From NCBI GenBank assembly GCA_019636625.1, contig JAHBXE010000004.1:62001-126000 (forward strand): a stretch of 64,000 nucleotides of DNA, written 5' to 3'. The first letter of the stretch is position 1. Each line of letters starts with the position of its first letter. This document shows positions 39,818 to 48,592 of the stretch, piece after piece. The DNA comes from Phycisphaeraceae bacterium. GTDB taxonomy: Bacteria > Planctomycetota > Phycisphaerae > Phycisphaerales > UBA1924. Below the pieces are notes generated by a model that saw only the letters and a list, made by a program, of their open reading frames with translations, ran no database searches and was not told where the DNA came from. The translations under genes and the position numbers were made by a program.

Positions 39818-40237
39818 GCCGCGTCGAACCAGGATCAGCACCGTGAGGGCCGCGATGATCCCGAGCCCGCGGGCCGCGATGCCGTAGGGCAGGCTCTGCT
39901 CCATCCCCCGGATCAGGAACGGGGCCACGGGATTGGCCAGGGGCACGGCAACGGCGCCAAGACCGACAAACAAGCCGGCCCGCTTCCGGGGTCGGACGAG
40001 GACGATCCACACGATGCAGGCGATGAACGCCGCTCCGGTCACCGCAAGGGAGAGCAGGAGCAGCACCGTCGCGACTTGGTCGGCCCGGTCCAGTTCGGAT
40101 TGCGGGGCGGCCAGGCCCCGCGCCACCAGCGCCATGACCCGGGCATCAAGCACGATCCCGCTCCCGGCGCACGCGATGGTCATCGCCAGCAGGAGCGTGG
40201 TGATCCGGGAGGCCCGGCTGGAAGGGCGGGCGGTCAC
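39800..40237 (-). CDS. Small integral membrane protein (145 aa)
   Basis: A 145-residue protein with about four hydrophobic segments (ITTLLLAMTIACAGSGIVL; VATVLLLLSLAVTGAAFIACIVWIVLV; AGLFVGLGAVAVPLANPVA; LGIIAALTVLILV). I chose the GTG at 40237 because it overlaps the stop of the upstream zinc-ribbon protein (GTGA); a longer frame lacks support. No family is recognised. It is the third of three coupled genes, after a methyltransferase and a zinc-ribbon membrane protein. Confidence 0.66.
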   Translation of the reverse strand: MTARPSSRASRITTLLLAMTIACAGSGIVLDARVMALVARGLAAPQSELDRADQVATVLLLLSLAVTGAAFIACIVWIVLVRPRKRAGLFVGLGAVAVPLANPVAPFLIRGMEQSLPYGIAARGLGIIAALTVLILVRRGSSPRG

Positions 40238-40749
40238 GCGGCGTGTGCTCGCTGAAACTTCTGGCCGCACTCCGGGCAGACGCCGGCGCCGCCCAGGCCC
40301 GTCAGGTCGTACTCACAGAACACGCACTTGCCCTCCGCGATGAGCTTCGCCCGCCGACCGACCGAGCGACGGGCTCCCAGATAGCCTGACAGGAAAACAA
40401 TGATCGCGTACGGAAACAACACAACCGGAAGCTCGCCGCCATTGGCGGCGGCCCCGAGCAGCCCGACGATCCAAAACGACCAGGAGCATCCCACGCCGTA
40501 CTGCACCGGTGTGTCTTTTTCGAATCGTCCGACGACACGCCCGAGCACGTGGCACAGAGCGGCGAAAGCGACCGCGCCCACCGCCGCCAGGATCCAATAA
40601 CCCCCGCCAAGCAGGTACAGACCACCAAAGACGACAAACGGTGATCCCCACACCACCGTGACAAGCAGCCCGAGCCTGATCAGGAATCGCTGAAAGCGGA
40701 GAGGTGGCGTGCCGGGGTCGAGCCGGAACGAGTCTTCGGGGGAGCTCAC
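40234..40749 (-). CDS. Membrane protein with C-terminal zinc ribbon
   Basis: A 171-residue protein. Four hydrophobic helices occupy about residues 20-135, and the C-terminus holds CVFCEYDLTGLGGAGVCPECGQKF, a CxxC...CxxC zinc ribbon of the type common at the ends of small planctomycete membrane proteins. The GTG start overlaps the stop of the methyltransferase gene (GTGA). Another protein in this window (52610-53215) carries the same ribbon. The function of the family is unknown. Confidence 0.76.
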   Translation of the reverse strand: MSSPEDSFRLDPGTPPLRFQRFLIRLGLLVTVVWGSPFVVFGGLYLLGGGYWILAAVGAVAFAALCHVLGRVVGRFEKDTPVQYGVGCSWSFWIVGLLGAAANGGELPVVLFPYAIIVFLSGYLGARRSVGRRAKLIAEGKCVFCEYDLTGLGGAGVCPECGQKFQRAHAA

Positions 40750-41765
40750 GCGTGCAGCCCGCGACGGACCGCCCCGCGCCGAATCGCCTCGGAGATCACC
40801 ACCTCAAGCTCGGACCGTGTGTCCGGTCGGCGGAGCAGGGCCCGGTACTCGCCGTACGCGCTCGGGTGGCTCTTGTGGCCCGAAACCCGGTCGGTGACGA
40901 CCTCGAAGCCCTTCTCGCGGATGAGGTAGCGGATCCGCACTTCGTCAAAGGGATTGGGGTGCATGTGGTCCTTGTGCGTGGACAGATCGACCAGGACCCA
41001 GAACAGACCCCCGGGCCGGAGCAGCCGGAGCACCTCGTCGAGCACCGCGCCCGGATCGGTCACGTGGTCCAGCGCGTTGTCCATCACCACCAGGTCGGCA
41101 AACCCCGGCGGAAGCGGGACATGCTCCGCCGATGACTCGATGTACGTGATGTGCTCCGCCGCGCCGGCGAGCAACCCCTCTTCCACGTAACTCTTCGCCA
41201 GCGGGTCCACCGCCACGGCGCGGCGCCACGCGGGCGCGGCGGCGATGGCGGGGTACGGCCCCGCGCCCAGTTCCACGACCGACTGCCCGGCGCACCAGGC
41301 ATCCAAGGCCGCGTCGATCGCGTGCGATTCGCCGTTGACGGATCCGTTGCCGGTGTGCGCGATGGACGTTTCATCGAGGCCCAGCGCCGTGGCCAGCTCC
41401 CGCAACCGGTCCCGCTGCCAACGGCCAAAGGCCGTCTCGAAGGGGGCGTAGAGCGAGGCCCGGCCCTCTTCGGTCTTGATCAGCCACCGCCAGTACGCCA
41501 GTTCATCCTGATGCTTGTCGCGGGCGAGGTTGGAGTGCGTCAGCCGCTCCAGCGAGGCCTCAATCCGGTCCAAACGGTCCGGAAGTCCATCGAGCGACTT
41601 GGTCCAAGGTTCGGTGCGCCGGTTGATCGCCTGCAGGCGCGTGGCCTGGTTGTCGAGTCGGGCTTCGAGGTGGGCCATCTGTTGCATGAGCGGCCAGAGG
41701 CCCGGCCGGAGCGCCCGATGGACCGCCCGCTTCAGAAGTGACTTGATGCCTCGCGCTTCGCTCAT
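40746..41765 (-). CDS. Class I SAM-dependent methyltransferase with coiled-coil N-terminus
   Basis: A 339-residue protein starting at the ATG at 41765 (MSEARGIKSLLKRAVHR). A helical and coiled N-terminal region (about 20-90, MAHLEARLDNQATRLQAINRR) precedes a Rossmann methyltransferase domain: VVELGAGPYPAIAAA (motif I, about 163), AVAVDPLAKSYVE, and ADLVVMDNALDHVTDPGAVLDEVLRLLRPGGLFWVLVDL. The overall type resembles surface-polysaccharide methyltransferases, but the substrate is not indicated. It is divergent from phoU, with 106 bp between the two starts, and coupled to the zinc-ribbon protein. Confidence 0.86.
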   Translation of the reverse strand: MSEARGIKSLLKRAVHRALRPGLWPLMQQMAHLEARLDNQATRLQAINRRTEPWTKSLDGLPDRLDRIEASLERLTHSNLARDKHQDELAYWRWLIKTEEGRASLYAPFETAFGRWQRDRLRELATALGLDETSIAHTGNGSVNGESHAIDAALDAWCAGQSVVELGAGPYPAIAAAPAWRRAVAVDPLAKSYVEEGLLAGAAEHITYIESSAEHVPLPPGFADLVVMDNALDHVTDPGAVLDEVLRLLRPGGLFWVLVDLSTHKDHMHPNPFDEVRIRYLIREKGFEVVTDRVSGHKSHPSAYGEYRALLRRPDTRSELEVVISEAIRRGAVRRGLHA

Positions 41766-41809
41766 GCCTGATTCCGGCCCGGATGCGGCGTTCACTCGCG
41801 CCCGGGGCT

Positions 41810-41815
41810 TACAAT
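41810..41815 (+). promoter_or_regulatory. Putative -10 box (TACAAT) for phoU
   Basis: TACAAT lies 56 nt before the chosen ATG of phoU in the divergent gap with the methyltransferase gene. No good -35 was found. Confidence 0.35.
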
Positions 41816-41871
41816 AGGGCCTGCCGCGGCCAGGAATGCCCGGCTCCGCCCCGACGGGATGCAGGAGCGAC

Positions 41872-42636
41872 ATGCCCACACCCACCGATCCGTCCCAGCC
41901 ACAACCCCCCCACGGCCCCCTCGCCCCCCACGGAGCACGATTCGCATTCGACCGGAGCCTGGCGCAGCTCAAGAAGCGCCTGGTGTCGGAGGCCACGGCC
42001 GCGTTCGGGATGCTGGAGGGCGCGCTCGAAGCGCTGTGGAGACTGGACGCCGCGGCGGCCAAGGAGGTCCGTCGGCGGGACGACGGCATCGACGCGGAAG
42101 AAGTGCAGATCGAGGCGGAGTGCTTCCGGCTGCTCGCGCTCGAGCAGCCGATGGCCCGCGACCTGCGCGTCATCACCTTCATCCTGAAGGTCAACGCGGA
42201 CATCGAGCGCGTCGCGGACCACGCCTCCTCGATCGCCAAGATCGCGACGCGCATGGACACGTCGAGACCGCCCAGGTGGCCGACGGCCCTCGTGGAGATG
42301 GGTCAGCGGGTCCCCGTGATGTGCCACCTGTTGATGCGGGCGGTGCTCGACGAGGATGCGGAACTGGCGCGGCAGGTGGTGGACGAGGATGAAACCATCG
42401 ACCGCCTCGAGCGCCGGCTCTTTGAAGAAGTCGAGGACCTGCTCCGCAAGGAGCCGGAAGGTACCCGAAACGGTCTGCTGATCTACCGCGCGGGCCGGGA
42501 GCTTGAACGCATCGGCGACCTGATGAAGAACATCGGCGAGGATGTCATCTACCTCTCCACCGGGTCGATCGTCCGGCACGAGCAGAAACGGGCGAAGCAC
42601 GCGGCGGAGCAAGCCGGCCAGGTGCCGCGGGACTGA
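41872..42636 (+). CDS. phoU: Phosphate-signalling PhoU-type protein
   Basis: A 254-residue protein. AGGAG precedes the ATG at 41872 by about 5 bp. Two PhoU three-helix repeats are seen, with metal-binding motifs NADIERVADHASSIAK and GRELERIGDLMKNIGEDVIYL. PhoU represses the phosphate starvation response through the PhoR kinase and PstB transporter and limits phosphate uptake. Neither pst genes nor phoBR are in the window, so it stands alone. An alternative ATG upstream would add a Pro-rich segment without a ribosome binding site. Confidence 0.9.
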   Translation: MPTPTDPSQPQPPHGPLAPHGARFAFDRSLAQLKKRLVSEATAAFGMLEGALEALWRLDAAAAKEVRRRDDGIDAEEVQIEAECFRLLALEQPMARDLRVITFILKVNADIERVADHASSIAKIATRMDTSRPPRWPTALVEMGQRVPVMCHLLMRAVLDEDAELARQVVDEDETIDRLERRLFEEVEDLLRKEPEGTRNGLLIYRAGRELERIGDLMKNIGEDVIYLSTGSIVRHEQKRAKHAAEQAGQVPRD

Positions 42637-42693
42637 CGCGCCCGGATCGCCGAGATCCCAGCGGGGACCCGGCAGGCATTTTCCCAAGAAAGC

Positions 42694-42719
42694 GGGCAGC
42701 GCCCGATGGGGCGCTGCCC
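42694..42719. terminator. Bidirectional-type terminator hairpin between phoU and the CvpA-family gene
   Basis: A perfect 11-bp inverted repeat (GGGCAGCGCCC and GGGCGCTGCCC, loop GATG) lies between two convergent genes. On the minus strand it is followed by a T-rich stretch (GCTTTCTTGGGAAAA), supporting termination of the minus-strand operon; on the plus strand only two T follow. Confidence 0.75.
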
Positions 42720-42752
42720 TTGGGCAGGCTCGATGATCCGTCGCGGCGGGGT

Positions 42753-44573
42753 TCACCGCCGGAACGGCATGTCGACGTGGAACGGACGGGCCGACGGCCA
42801 GCGGTCGAGCACCACATCGCCGATGCGGAACTTGATCAGGTCCACACCGTTGTTGACGACAAAGAGCAGGGTGAGCTCCTTGTCGGGCGTGTTCCGCGTG
42901 ACGCGCGGGATCTCGTTGAAGCTCTTGATCGGGTTGGCCTGGGTGTAGCGGATCTCGGTCTTGCTGCTGTCGCGGTAGATCCACCCGACGGCCTGGTAGG
43001 TCACGCCGTTGATGTCCTCGAGCACCGGCAGGGCGTTGGGGTCGGCGGTCTCCAGGTCGCGGACGAACTCCTCCGGCCGCTGCGTCGGCGTGAGCAGCAC
43101 CTTCACCAGCGCCGTGTCGGAGTTGACCGCGAAGCGCTCAATCCGCAGCGCCTTGTCGAGGCCGGATGTATTCCCGCCCCGGCTCCGCGAGATGGACGTC
43201 GTGCCGTCCTGGATCGCCCAGCCCTTGCCATCGTCCACGACGGTGAGCCGCGGCCCTTCGGTTCCCTTCTGGATCACGAAACCGATCGAGGCGGTCACCG
43301 TGACCGGTGTCGTGCTGATGGTCGGTCCGCTGGTCGTGTCCTGGATCGGCTTGCCCTCCGCGTCGAGGATCGGGCCCACGCCGCCCATGTGCGGGAAGTC
43401 GCCTTCCTCGATCTCGCGGTCGCGCTGCGAAACCGAGTCGTACTTCTTCCCCGGGGCCGTGTCCTCCACGCCGAAGCGCACGCCCTTGACAAAGAACGCC
43501 ACCGGCTTGAACCCCGCGGGGACCGCGAACTCGAACGCGAACGTCGGCTCGGACTCCGCCCCGACGCTCGAGATGTACATGTTGTCGCTGTCGTAGCGGA
43601 ACCGCGAATACGCCACGCGCGTGGCGCTGGCCGTCCGGCTCACCACCGCGATCGGGTGCAGCGCCCGACGCTCCGGCTCGCCATCATCCTCCGTGGACTC
43701 CACCACCAGGCGGACCTGCGAGTTCCCGACGTACGTTGATCCGATCCGTTCGCGTGCCGCGGCCTTGAACTTCACCGTGAAGCCCGCGATGTAATGGTTG
43801 CCGGAGATCAGTTCACCGTCGAGATCGCTGAACTTCTGCGGAGAGGCGGACCACTTGTCGGAGAGGATCACGTTCGGTGGGGCCCCCTTCGCCTGGTCAC
43901 CGACGGTGTACCACATCAGCAGGCTCACATCGCGGCGCTTGACCGTGTTGCGGCTCTTGCCCTCGAACGTGAGCCGGAGTTCGCCGGGATAGGTCGCCAG
44001 GTCGGGGTAGTGCTTGGCCAGGGGCTCACCCGTGCGGAGCGTGGTCAGCGAAAGGTGCGAGTACATCCCCGCCACGATCCGGTCCACCCAGGGGACGAAC
44101 GTCTCCTTGTTCTTCTCGATGCTTCCCCGGCCCGCGCCGCCCGTGTACGACGCCGCCTGGTAGCCCAGGAAGTCCGGCTCCACGCGCAGCATGCCCGCCG
44201 AGAGCACCACGATCCCCGCGGAGATGATTCCCGACACCGCGCCGCACACACCGCCGCCGACGTAATCCAGCGCCTTCTCGCACTGGGCGTTGGCGGGGAG
44301 GATCTTGTCGATCACGCCCCGCAGCACCGCCAGGCTGATGGCAAAGGGCAGCGCCAGGCCAAGCCCGAGGGCCGCGCCCGAGAGCCACGCAAACCCGCCC
44401 CGGTCCGGCGCACTCTCGCGCAGCAGATCGGCCAGGATCTCCCACACGCCAAAGGCGATGGCCCCGGCCGCGATCACGCACACCATGTGAATCAGCGCGG
44501 AGAAGAACCCGCGCGTGCACCACACGTACGCGGTGGCGCCGACGATGCCGAGGGTAACAAGGATCATGAACAT
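42753..44573 (-). CDS. CvpA-family membrane protein with long C-terminal domain
   Basis: A 606-residue protein. The first 130 residues contain four membrane helices in the CvpA arrangement (MILVTLGIVGATAYVWCTRGFF, LIHMVCVIAAGAIAFGVWE, WLSGAALGLGLALPFAISLAVL, VCGAVSGIISAGIVVLSAGML). A soluble domain of 470 residues follows, with beta-rich segments (GELRLTFEGKSRNTVKRRD, TFAFEFAVPAGFKPVAFFVKGV). CvpA proteins are linked to colicin V secretion or stress resistance, but the large domain has no known equivalent that I can name. It is the last gene of the pilT group. Confidence 0.8.
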   Translation of the reverse strand: MFMILVTLGIVGATAYVWCTRGFFSALIHMVCVIAAGAIAFGVWEILADLLRESAPDRGGFAWLSGAALGLGLALPFAISLAVLRGVIDKILPANAQCEKALDYVGGGVCGAVSGIISAGIVVLSAGMLRVEPDFLGYQAASYTGGAGRGSIEKNKETFVPWVDRIVAGMYSHLSLTTLRTGEPLAKHYPDLATYPGELRLTFEGKSRNTVKRRDVSLLMWYTVGDQAKGAPPNVILSDKWSASPQKFSDLDGELISGNHYIAGFTVKFKAAARERIGSTYVGNSQVRLVVESTEDDGEPERRALHPIAVVSRTASATRVAYSRFRYDSDNMYISSVGAESEPTFAFEFAVPAGFKPVAFFVKGVRFGVEDTAPGKKYDSVSQRDREIEEGDFPHMGGVGPILDAEGKPIQDTTSGPTISTTPVTVTASIGFVIQKGTEGPRLTVVDDGKGWAIQDGTTSISRSRGGNTSGLDKALRIERFAVNSDTALVKVLLTPTQRPEEFVRDLETADPNALPVLEDINGVTYQAVGWIYRDSSKTEIRYTQANPIKSFNEIPRVTRNTPDKELTLLFVVNNGVDLIKFRIGDVVLDRWPSARPFHVDMPFRR

Positions 44574-44616
44574 CGCTGGATCTCCAAGGACCGGGATCGG
44601 CCCTCTCGTGCTGGCT

Positions 44617-46353
44617 TCAGGCCTTCGGGGCGGGTTGCTTGGGGGGAGCGGGCTTCGGCGCGGTCGCGGCGGCGGGCTTCGCGGCCGGCGCGGCGGGCTT
44701 CTGCTCCATCGTCACGCGGGAGAGCTCTTCGACGCTGGTGATGCCCTCGAAGGCCTTCTTGAGCGCCGCCTGCTGGATCGTCGGCAGGCCGCGCTTGCGG
44801 AACTCGGCCCGCAGGGCGCTCATGTTGCCGGTCTTGATGAACTCCCGCTCCGCCTTGTCGATCCGGAAGACCTCGAAGATGCCGTCCTGCCCGAGGTAGC
44901 CGATGCCGTTGCACACCGGGCACACCTCCGGCTTGTTCTTGATGAGCACCTGCCCGCCCTTTTTGAAGAGCTGGCGGGGCTTGTCCGAGGGGACGCCGAG
45001 CTTCTTGAGCATGTCCGGCGAGGCCTGGTACGGCTGGCGGCAGTTGACGCAGAGCTTGCGGAGCAGCTTCTGAGCCACAACACCGTGCAGCGACTTGGAC
45101 GCCATGTCCGGGTCGCCCACCGCCTTCATCCAGATGAGGATCGCGGACAGGGCGTTGTCCGTCTTCAGGGACAGGTACGTCCGGGTCCGCTCGTGGTCGG
45201 CACGGGCGATTTCCTTGGCCGTCTGGTCGTCGGGCAGCTCCGCCACGCCCACCACCTGCGGGTCGCGCCGCAGGATGGACCGCGTAAACGTGCTGAACTC
45301 CGGCCCTTCGCCCGCGGACTCGAACACGTTCTGCCGGATGCCCTCCAGCGCCACCTGCGTCTCCAGCTCCACCGTCTGCACGTTCGTCGTGTACGCATCG
45401 TGCATGCGGATGATGCTGTAGAGCGACGTGGTGCGCCCCATGTCCGGCGGCGCGGCCAGCAGCACGACGCCCTTGGCATCCTCCACGATGGCCTTGAGCT
45501 CCGCCATCTGCGGCTCGAGCAGGCCGAGCTCCGCGATCTTCTTGTTTACCGCCTTGGACGGATCGAAGAGCATCGTCATCCGCATGCCGCCCTGGGCGCC
45601 GCTGGATGTGACGCGGAGCGTGTGCTTGTCCACGCCACGCTCGATCGACACGTCGGCCGTCAGCTTCCGACGGCGGTCCTGCAGGTCGAGCTTGCCGGCG
45701 GACTTCCAGAAGTCCATGATCTTGATCGCGTTGGGGCCCGGGATCGTCTGCCCCGGTTGGCGCACGCCGTCCACCAGGTACGACACGGCGTAGTTCGTGT
45801 CCTTCCCGGACGGACCGATGTCCGCCTGAGAGGCTCGCACGTCGAGCGCCTTGGTGACGATGCCCTCGGCCGCGACACGGACTTCGAACTCCGGCGTCTC
45901 CGCCATCGGCGCCGCGAGGGTGGACTTGTCCGGGCTCTTGATGACCAGTTCGACCTTGCCCTGCTTCTTGGCCTCCGCCTTCGCGGCGCGGGTCTCGGCC
46001 ATCTTGGCCAGCATGTTGAACTTGACGTGGAACTCTTCGGGGACCCGGTCGTCCTTGTTCGCGACCACCGCGTACGCGACGAGGTCGATCGCGAGGATGA
46101 CGATCATCACGCCCAGGCCGATCCAGAAGGCCGCCTCGCCCTTGACGGGAATCGCCAGCGCCGCGAATACGGCGAGGACACCGATCGACAGGTGAATGGC
46201 GTTCCACTTCCCGCGCCCAAGGTGGAATCGCGCCGCGTGCTTGTCGTACACGCGAGAAATGATCCACAGCCACCCGACCAGCGGGACCAAGAGGAAGAGG
46301 GGCTTCCAGAACGAAACGAGGAAGAAGCCCTCGGCGAGCATTGGTTGCATCAT
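44617..46353 (-). CDS. Membrane-anchored GspE/PilB-like protein with degenerate Walker motifs
   Basis: A 578-residue protein from the ATG at 46353. Two or three transmembrane helices (about 10-32, 52-70, 74-97) precede a type II secretion ATPase domain. Walker A reads APPDMGRTTS (301-310), with Arg307 in place of the essential Lys; Walker B reads DPQVVGVAEL, and the Asp/His boxes are altered (LSLKTDNA for LSTLHTNDA). The tetracysteine zinc site (Cys 435, 438, 478, 481) is kept. GspE/PilB normally powers pilus or pseudopilus assembly; this one is probably not an active ATPase. An Ala/Pro/Lys tail ends it. Membrane helices in a GspE protein are themselves unusual. Confidence 0.86.
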   Translation of the reverse strand: MMQPMLAEGFFLVSFWKPLFLLVPLVGWLWIISRVYDKHAARFHLGRGKWNAIHLSIGVLAVFAALAIPVKGEAAFWIGLGVMIVILAIDLVAYAVVANKDDRVPEEFHVKFNMLAKMAETRAAKAEAKKQGKVELVIKSPDKSTLAAPMAETPEFEVRVAAEGIVTKALDVRASQADIGPSGKDTNYAVSYLVDGVRQPGQTIPGPNAIKIMDFWKSAGKLDLQDRRRKLTADVSIERGVDKHTLRVTSSGAQGGMRMTMLFDPSKAVNKKIAELGLLEPQMAELKAIVEDAKGVVLLAAPPDMGRTTSLYSIIRMHDAYTTNVQTVELETQVALEGIRQNVFESAGEGPEFSTFTRSILRRDPQVVGVAELPDDQTAKEIARADHERTRTYLSLKTDNALSAILIWMKAVGDPDMASKSLHGVVAQKLLRKLCVNCRQPYQASPDMLKKLGVPSDKPRQLFKKGGQVLIKNKPEVCPVCNGIGYLGQDGIFEVFRIDKAEREFIKTGNMSALRAEFRKRGLPTIQQAALKKAFEGITSVEELSRVTMEQKPAAPAAKPAAATAPKPAPPKQPAPKA

Positions 46354-46635
46354 GACGAATCCCACCGGGTCACACTCGACCCATACGAAATCACAACGCC
46401 GGATGCACCCGCATCCGCCGCCCCACCTCACCTTCCCTACATGGTACTACGTCCGGCCCGGCCGTGCGATGGTTCCCGGAAAGTGGTGTCACCCCGGCCG
46501 CCGCTCGGAGGGAAAGACCCAACGTGCCCCCTCAAGGCCGGACGGAGCGAACTTTGCCCCACATCAGCTCGGCCCGGTGATTCAGCCACGTCCCGGGTCT
46601 CCCGGCGCAAAAGCCGGACAAACACCCGCCAAGCC

Positions 46636-47097
46636 CTACTTTCCCCAGTCTTCCGCGCTGGCCACGATGTCGTCGGTCAGCTTGTCGAGGGCCTTGCGGA
46701 ACACCGCGTTGGTCATGGCGCGGTTGTCGCACGTCAACCCGATCAACAGGGACCCTTTGTCCGAGACGTAGAACTGCGAAGGCTGAATCTTGGCGTTGCG
46801 GCGCAACAGCCGGCCGGCCTTCTCATCGCTCGGACTGTCCGCCAGACGAGCGGTCAGCCAGATGTAGTTGCCGCTGGCGGAGAGCTCGGTGGCCACGGGG
46901 ATGTTGTAGTTTCCCTTCGCCAGCTTGATCTCCCACTTCTTCTCGTTGATCTCTGTCGGCTCGTAGCCAAGCTCCTCGAGGCACTGCTTGAGCCGCGGCG
47001 TTTCCCAGCGGTCATCGTCCGCGGTGATCGGAGCGGGAGTGGCCATGACGACCCCGAAGGACGTGATCGCCAAAGACGCGAGCAAGAACTTTCGCAC
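46636..47097 (-). CDS. Small exported protein (153 aa)
   Basis: A 153-residue protein from the GTG at 47097, with GGGGA about 8 bp upstream. A signal peptide (FLLASLAITSFGVVMATPAPITA) precedes a small alpha/beta domain: RLKQCLEELGYEPTEINEKKWEIKLAKGNYNIPVATELSASGNYIWLTARL. The fold pattern resembles the YbjN-like chaperone type, which is a weak guess. It lies between pilT (upstream, same strand) and the GspE-like gene (downstream), so it may belong to the same pilus-like system. Confidence 0.65.
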   Translation of the reverse strand: MRKFLLASLAITSFGVVMATPAPITADDDRWETPRLKQCLEELGYEPTEINEKKWEIKLAKGNYNIPVATELSASGNYIWLTARLADSPSDEKAGRLLRRNAKIQPSQFYVSDKGSLLIGLTCDNRAMTNAVFRKALDKLTDDIVASAEDWGK

Positions 47098-47178
47098 GGT
47101 AATTTCCCCAGAGTCTTGGACGTCGAGTGTTCCCATGGGCGTCGAGCGAGTCAGGCGCCCTGCTTTCGGTGACTTGCG

Positions 47179-48408
47179 TTAGCGCCGGCCGCCCAGCTTC
47201 TTGAGCCGCATGTTGAGCTCGTCCACGTTCGGGCTGGCCTCCAGGGCGACTCGGACGTGGATGTACTCCTGCTCCACCAGGTTCACCAGCGACTGGTTGA
47301 AGTCGATGTTCCCGGCCTGGATGGCCTCGATGGTCTTGAGGTACTCGCGGAGTTCGCCCTCGCGGGCCTCGAGGATGTACTTCTGAACGACCGTGTTGCC
47401 GATCAGGATCTCCAGCGCCGGGATGCGGTGGATGTGCTCGTGCAGCGTCGGCAGCAGCTTCTGGTACACGAACGCCCGCATCTGGTACGCCAGGATCTTC
47501 CGCACCTGCTCCACTTCATCCGCCTCGAACAGACCGTAAATACGGCTGAAGGTCTGCGTCGCGGAGGAGGCGTGGATCGTTCCGTACACGAGGTGACCGG
47601 TTTCCGCGGCGTGCAGCGCGGCCTCGAACGTCTCCTTGTCGCGCATTTCGCCGACGAGCACGACGTCCGGGTTCTCGCGGACCAGCGCGCGGAGCGCGAT
47701 CTTGAAGTCCAGGCAGTCGATGCCGATCTCGCGCTGGTTGATCGTCGCCTTCTTGTCCGTGAGCAGGTACTCGATCGGGTCCTCGATGGTCACGATGTGG
47801 ATCGCCTTGCGCTCGTTCACGTAGTCGAGCATGGCGGCGATGGTCGTGGTCTTGCCCGAGCCGGTGACGCCCGAGAGGAGCACGATGCCGTTGGGCTGCA
47901 TCGCGACCTCCCCCATGATGGGGGGCATGTGCAGCTCTTCGAACCGCCGGATCTTGCTGCTGATGCGACGGGCCGCCATGGAGAGCTTGCCGCGGGCCTG
48001 GAACAGGTTCACGCGGTACCGCGTGCCCTCGTCGTAGTCGTACGCGAAGTCGGCCGAGCCGAACTTGTGCAGGTCCGCCCATTGCTCCTCGCTCAGGATG
48101 TGCTTGGCGATGGAGATGAACTCCTCCGCGCTCACCGGCTCGGTGTCCAGCGGTTTGAGCGCGCCGCGGATGCGGAGCTTGGGCGGCTGGCCGGACTTCA
48201 TGATGAGGTCGGAGGCTTCGAGCTTGATCGAGGCCTTCAGGAACGACCCGAACCGCGTCGCGTGGGGGTCGTGCTTCTTGTCAGGGTCGAGGGTGACGTG
48301 GCCGACGTGGGAGGCGTCGGTGTGCGATTCACTGATGCTCATCAATCCAGCTCCGTTCTTGGCGGGACCACCGTTGGGGACTTTCGGCACAGGTAGATCG
48401 TGAATCAC
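47179..48408 (-). CDS. pilT: PilT-type type IV pilus retraction ATPase
   Basis: A 409-residue hexameric ATPase that retracts type IV pili. The N-terminal PAS-like half and the Walker A GVTGSGKTTT (about 180-189), the Asp box TIEDPIEYLL, Walker B VRENPDVVLVGEMRD and the His box ETGHLVYGTIHASSATQTFSRIYGLF are all intact. The GTG start is preceded by GGAGG with 7 bp spacing. Unlike the GspE-like neighbour it should be active. No pilin, PilC or PilM-N-O-P genes are adjacent. The first 45 residues are an unusual flexible extension. Confidence 0.93.
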   Translation of the reverse strand: MIHDLPVPKVPNGGPAKNGAGLMSISESHTDASHVGHVTLDPDKKHDPHATRFGSFLKASIKLEASDLIMKSGQPPKLRIRGALKPLDTEPVSAEEFISIAKHILSEEQWADLHKFGSADFAYDYDEGTRYRVNLFQARGKLSMAARRISSKIRRFEELHMPPIMGEVAMQPNGIVLLSGVTGSGKTTTIAAMLDYVNERKAIHIVTIEDPIEYLLTDKKATINQREIGIDCLDFKIALRALVRENPDVVLVGEMRDKETFEAALHAAETGHLVYGTIHASSATQTFSRIYGLFEADEVEQVRKILAYQMRAFVYQKLLPTLHEHIHRIPALEILIGNTVVQKYILEAREGELREYLKTIEAIQAGNIDFNQSLVNLVEQEYIHVRVALEASPNVDELNMRLKKLGGRR

Positions 48409-48592
48409 AGCGTATCCTCCCGCTCAACCGATCGCTAGACGTACAGGCATCGCCCCCAGCCCAGGCACCGATAACACCGGGCCGTCTGGCGTTGAGGGCG
48501 CTTCATCCAAGACGCAGGTATTCGATGGGTCGCCCACTCCGGTTCCGAAGGGCCACGATGCGGGAAACCCCCCTCCAGTGGGGCGCGGCCGC

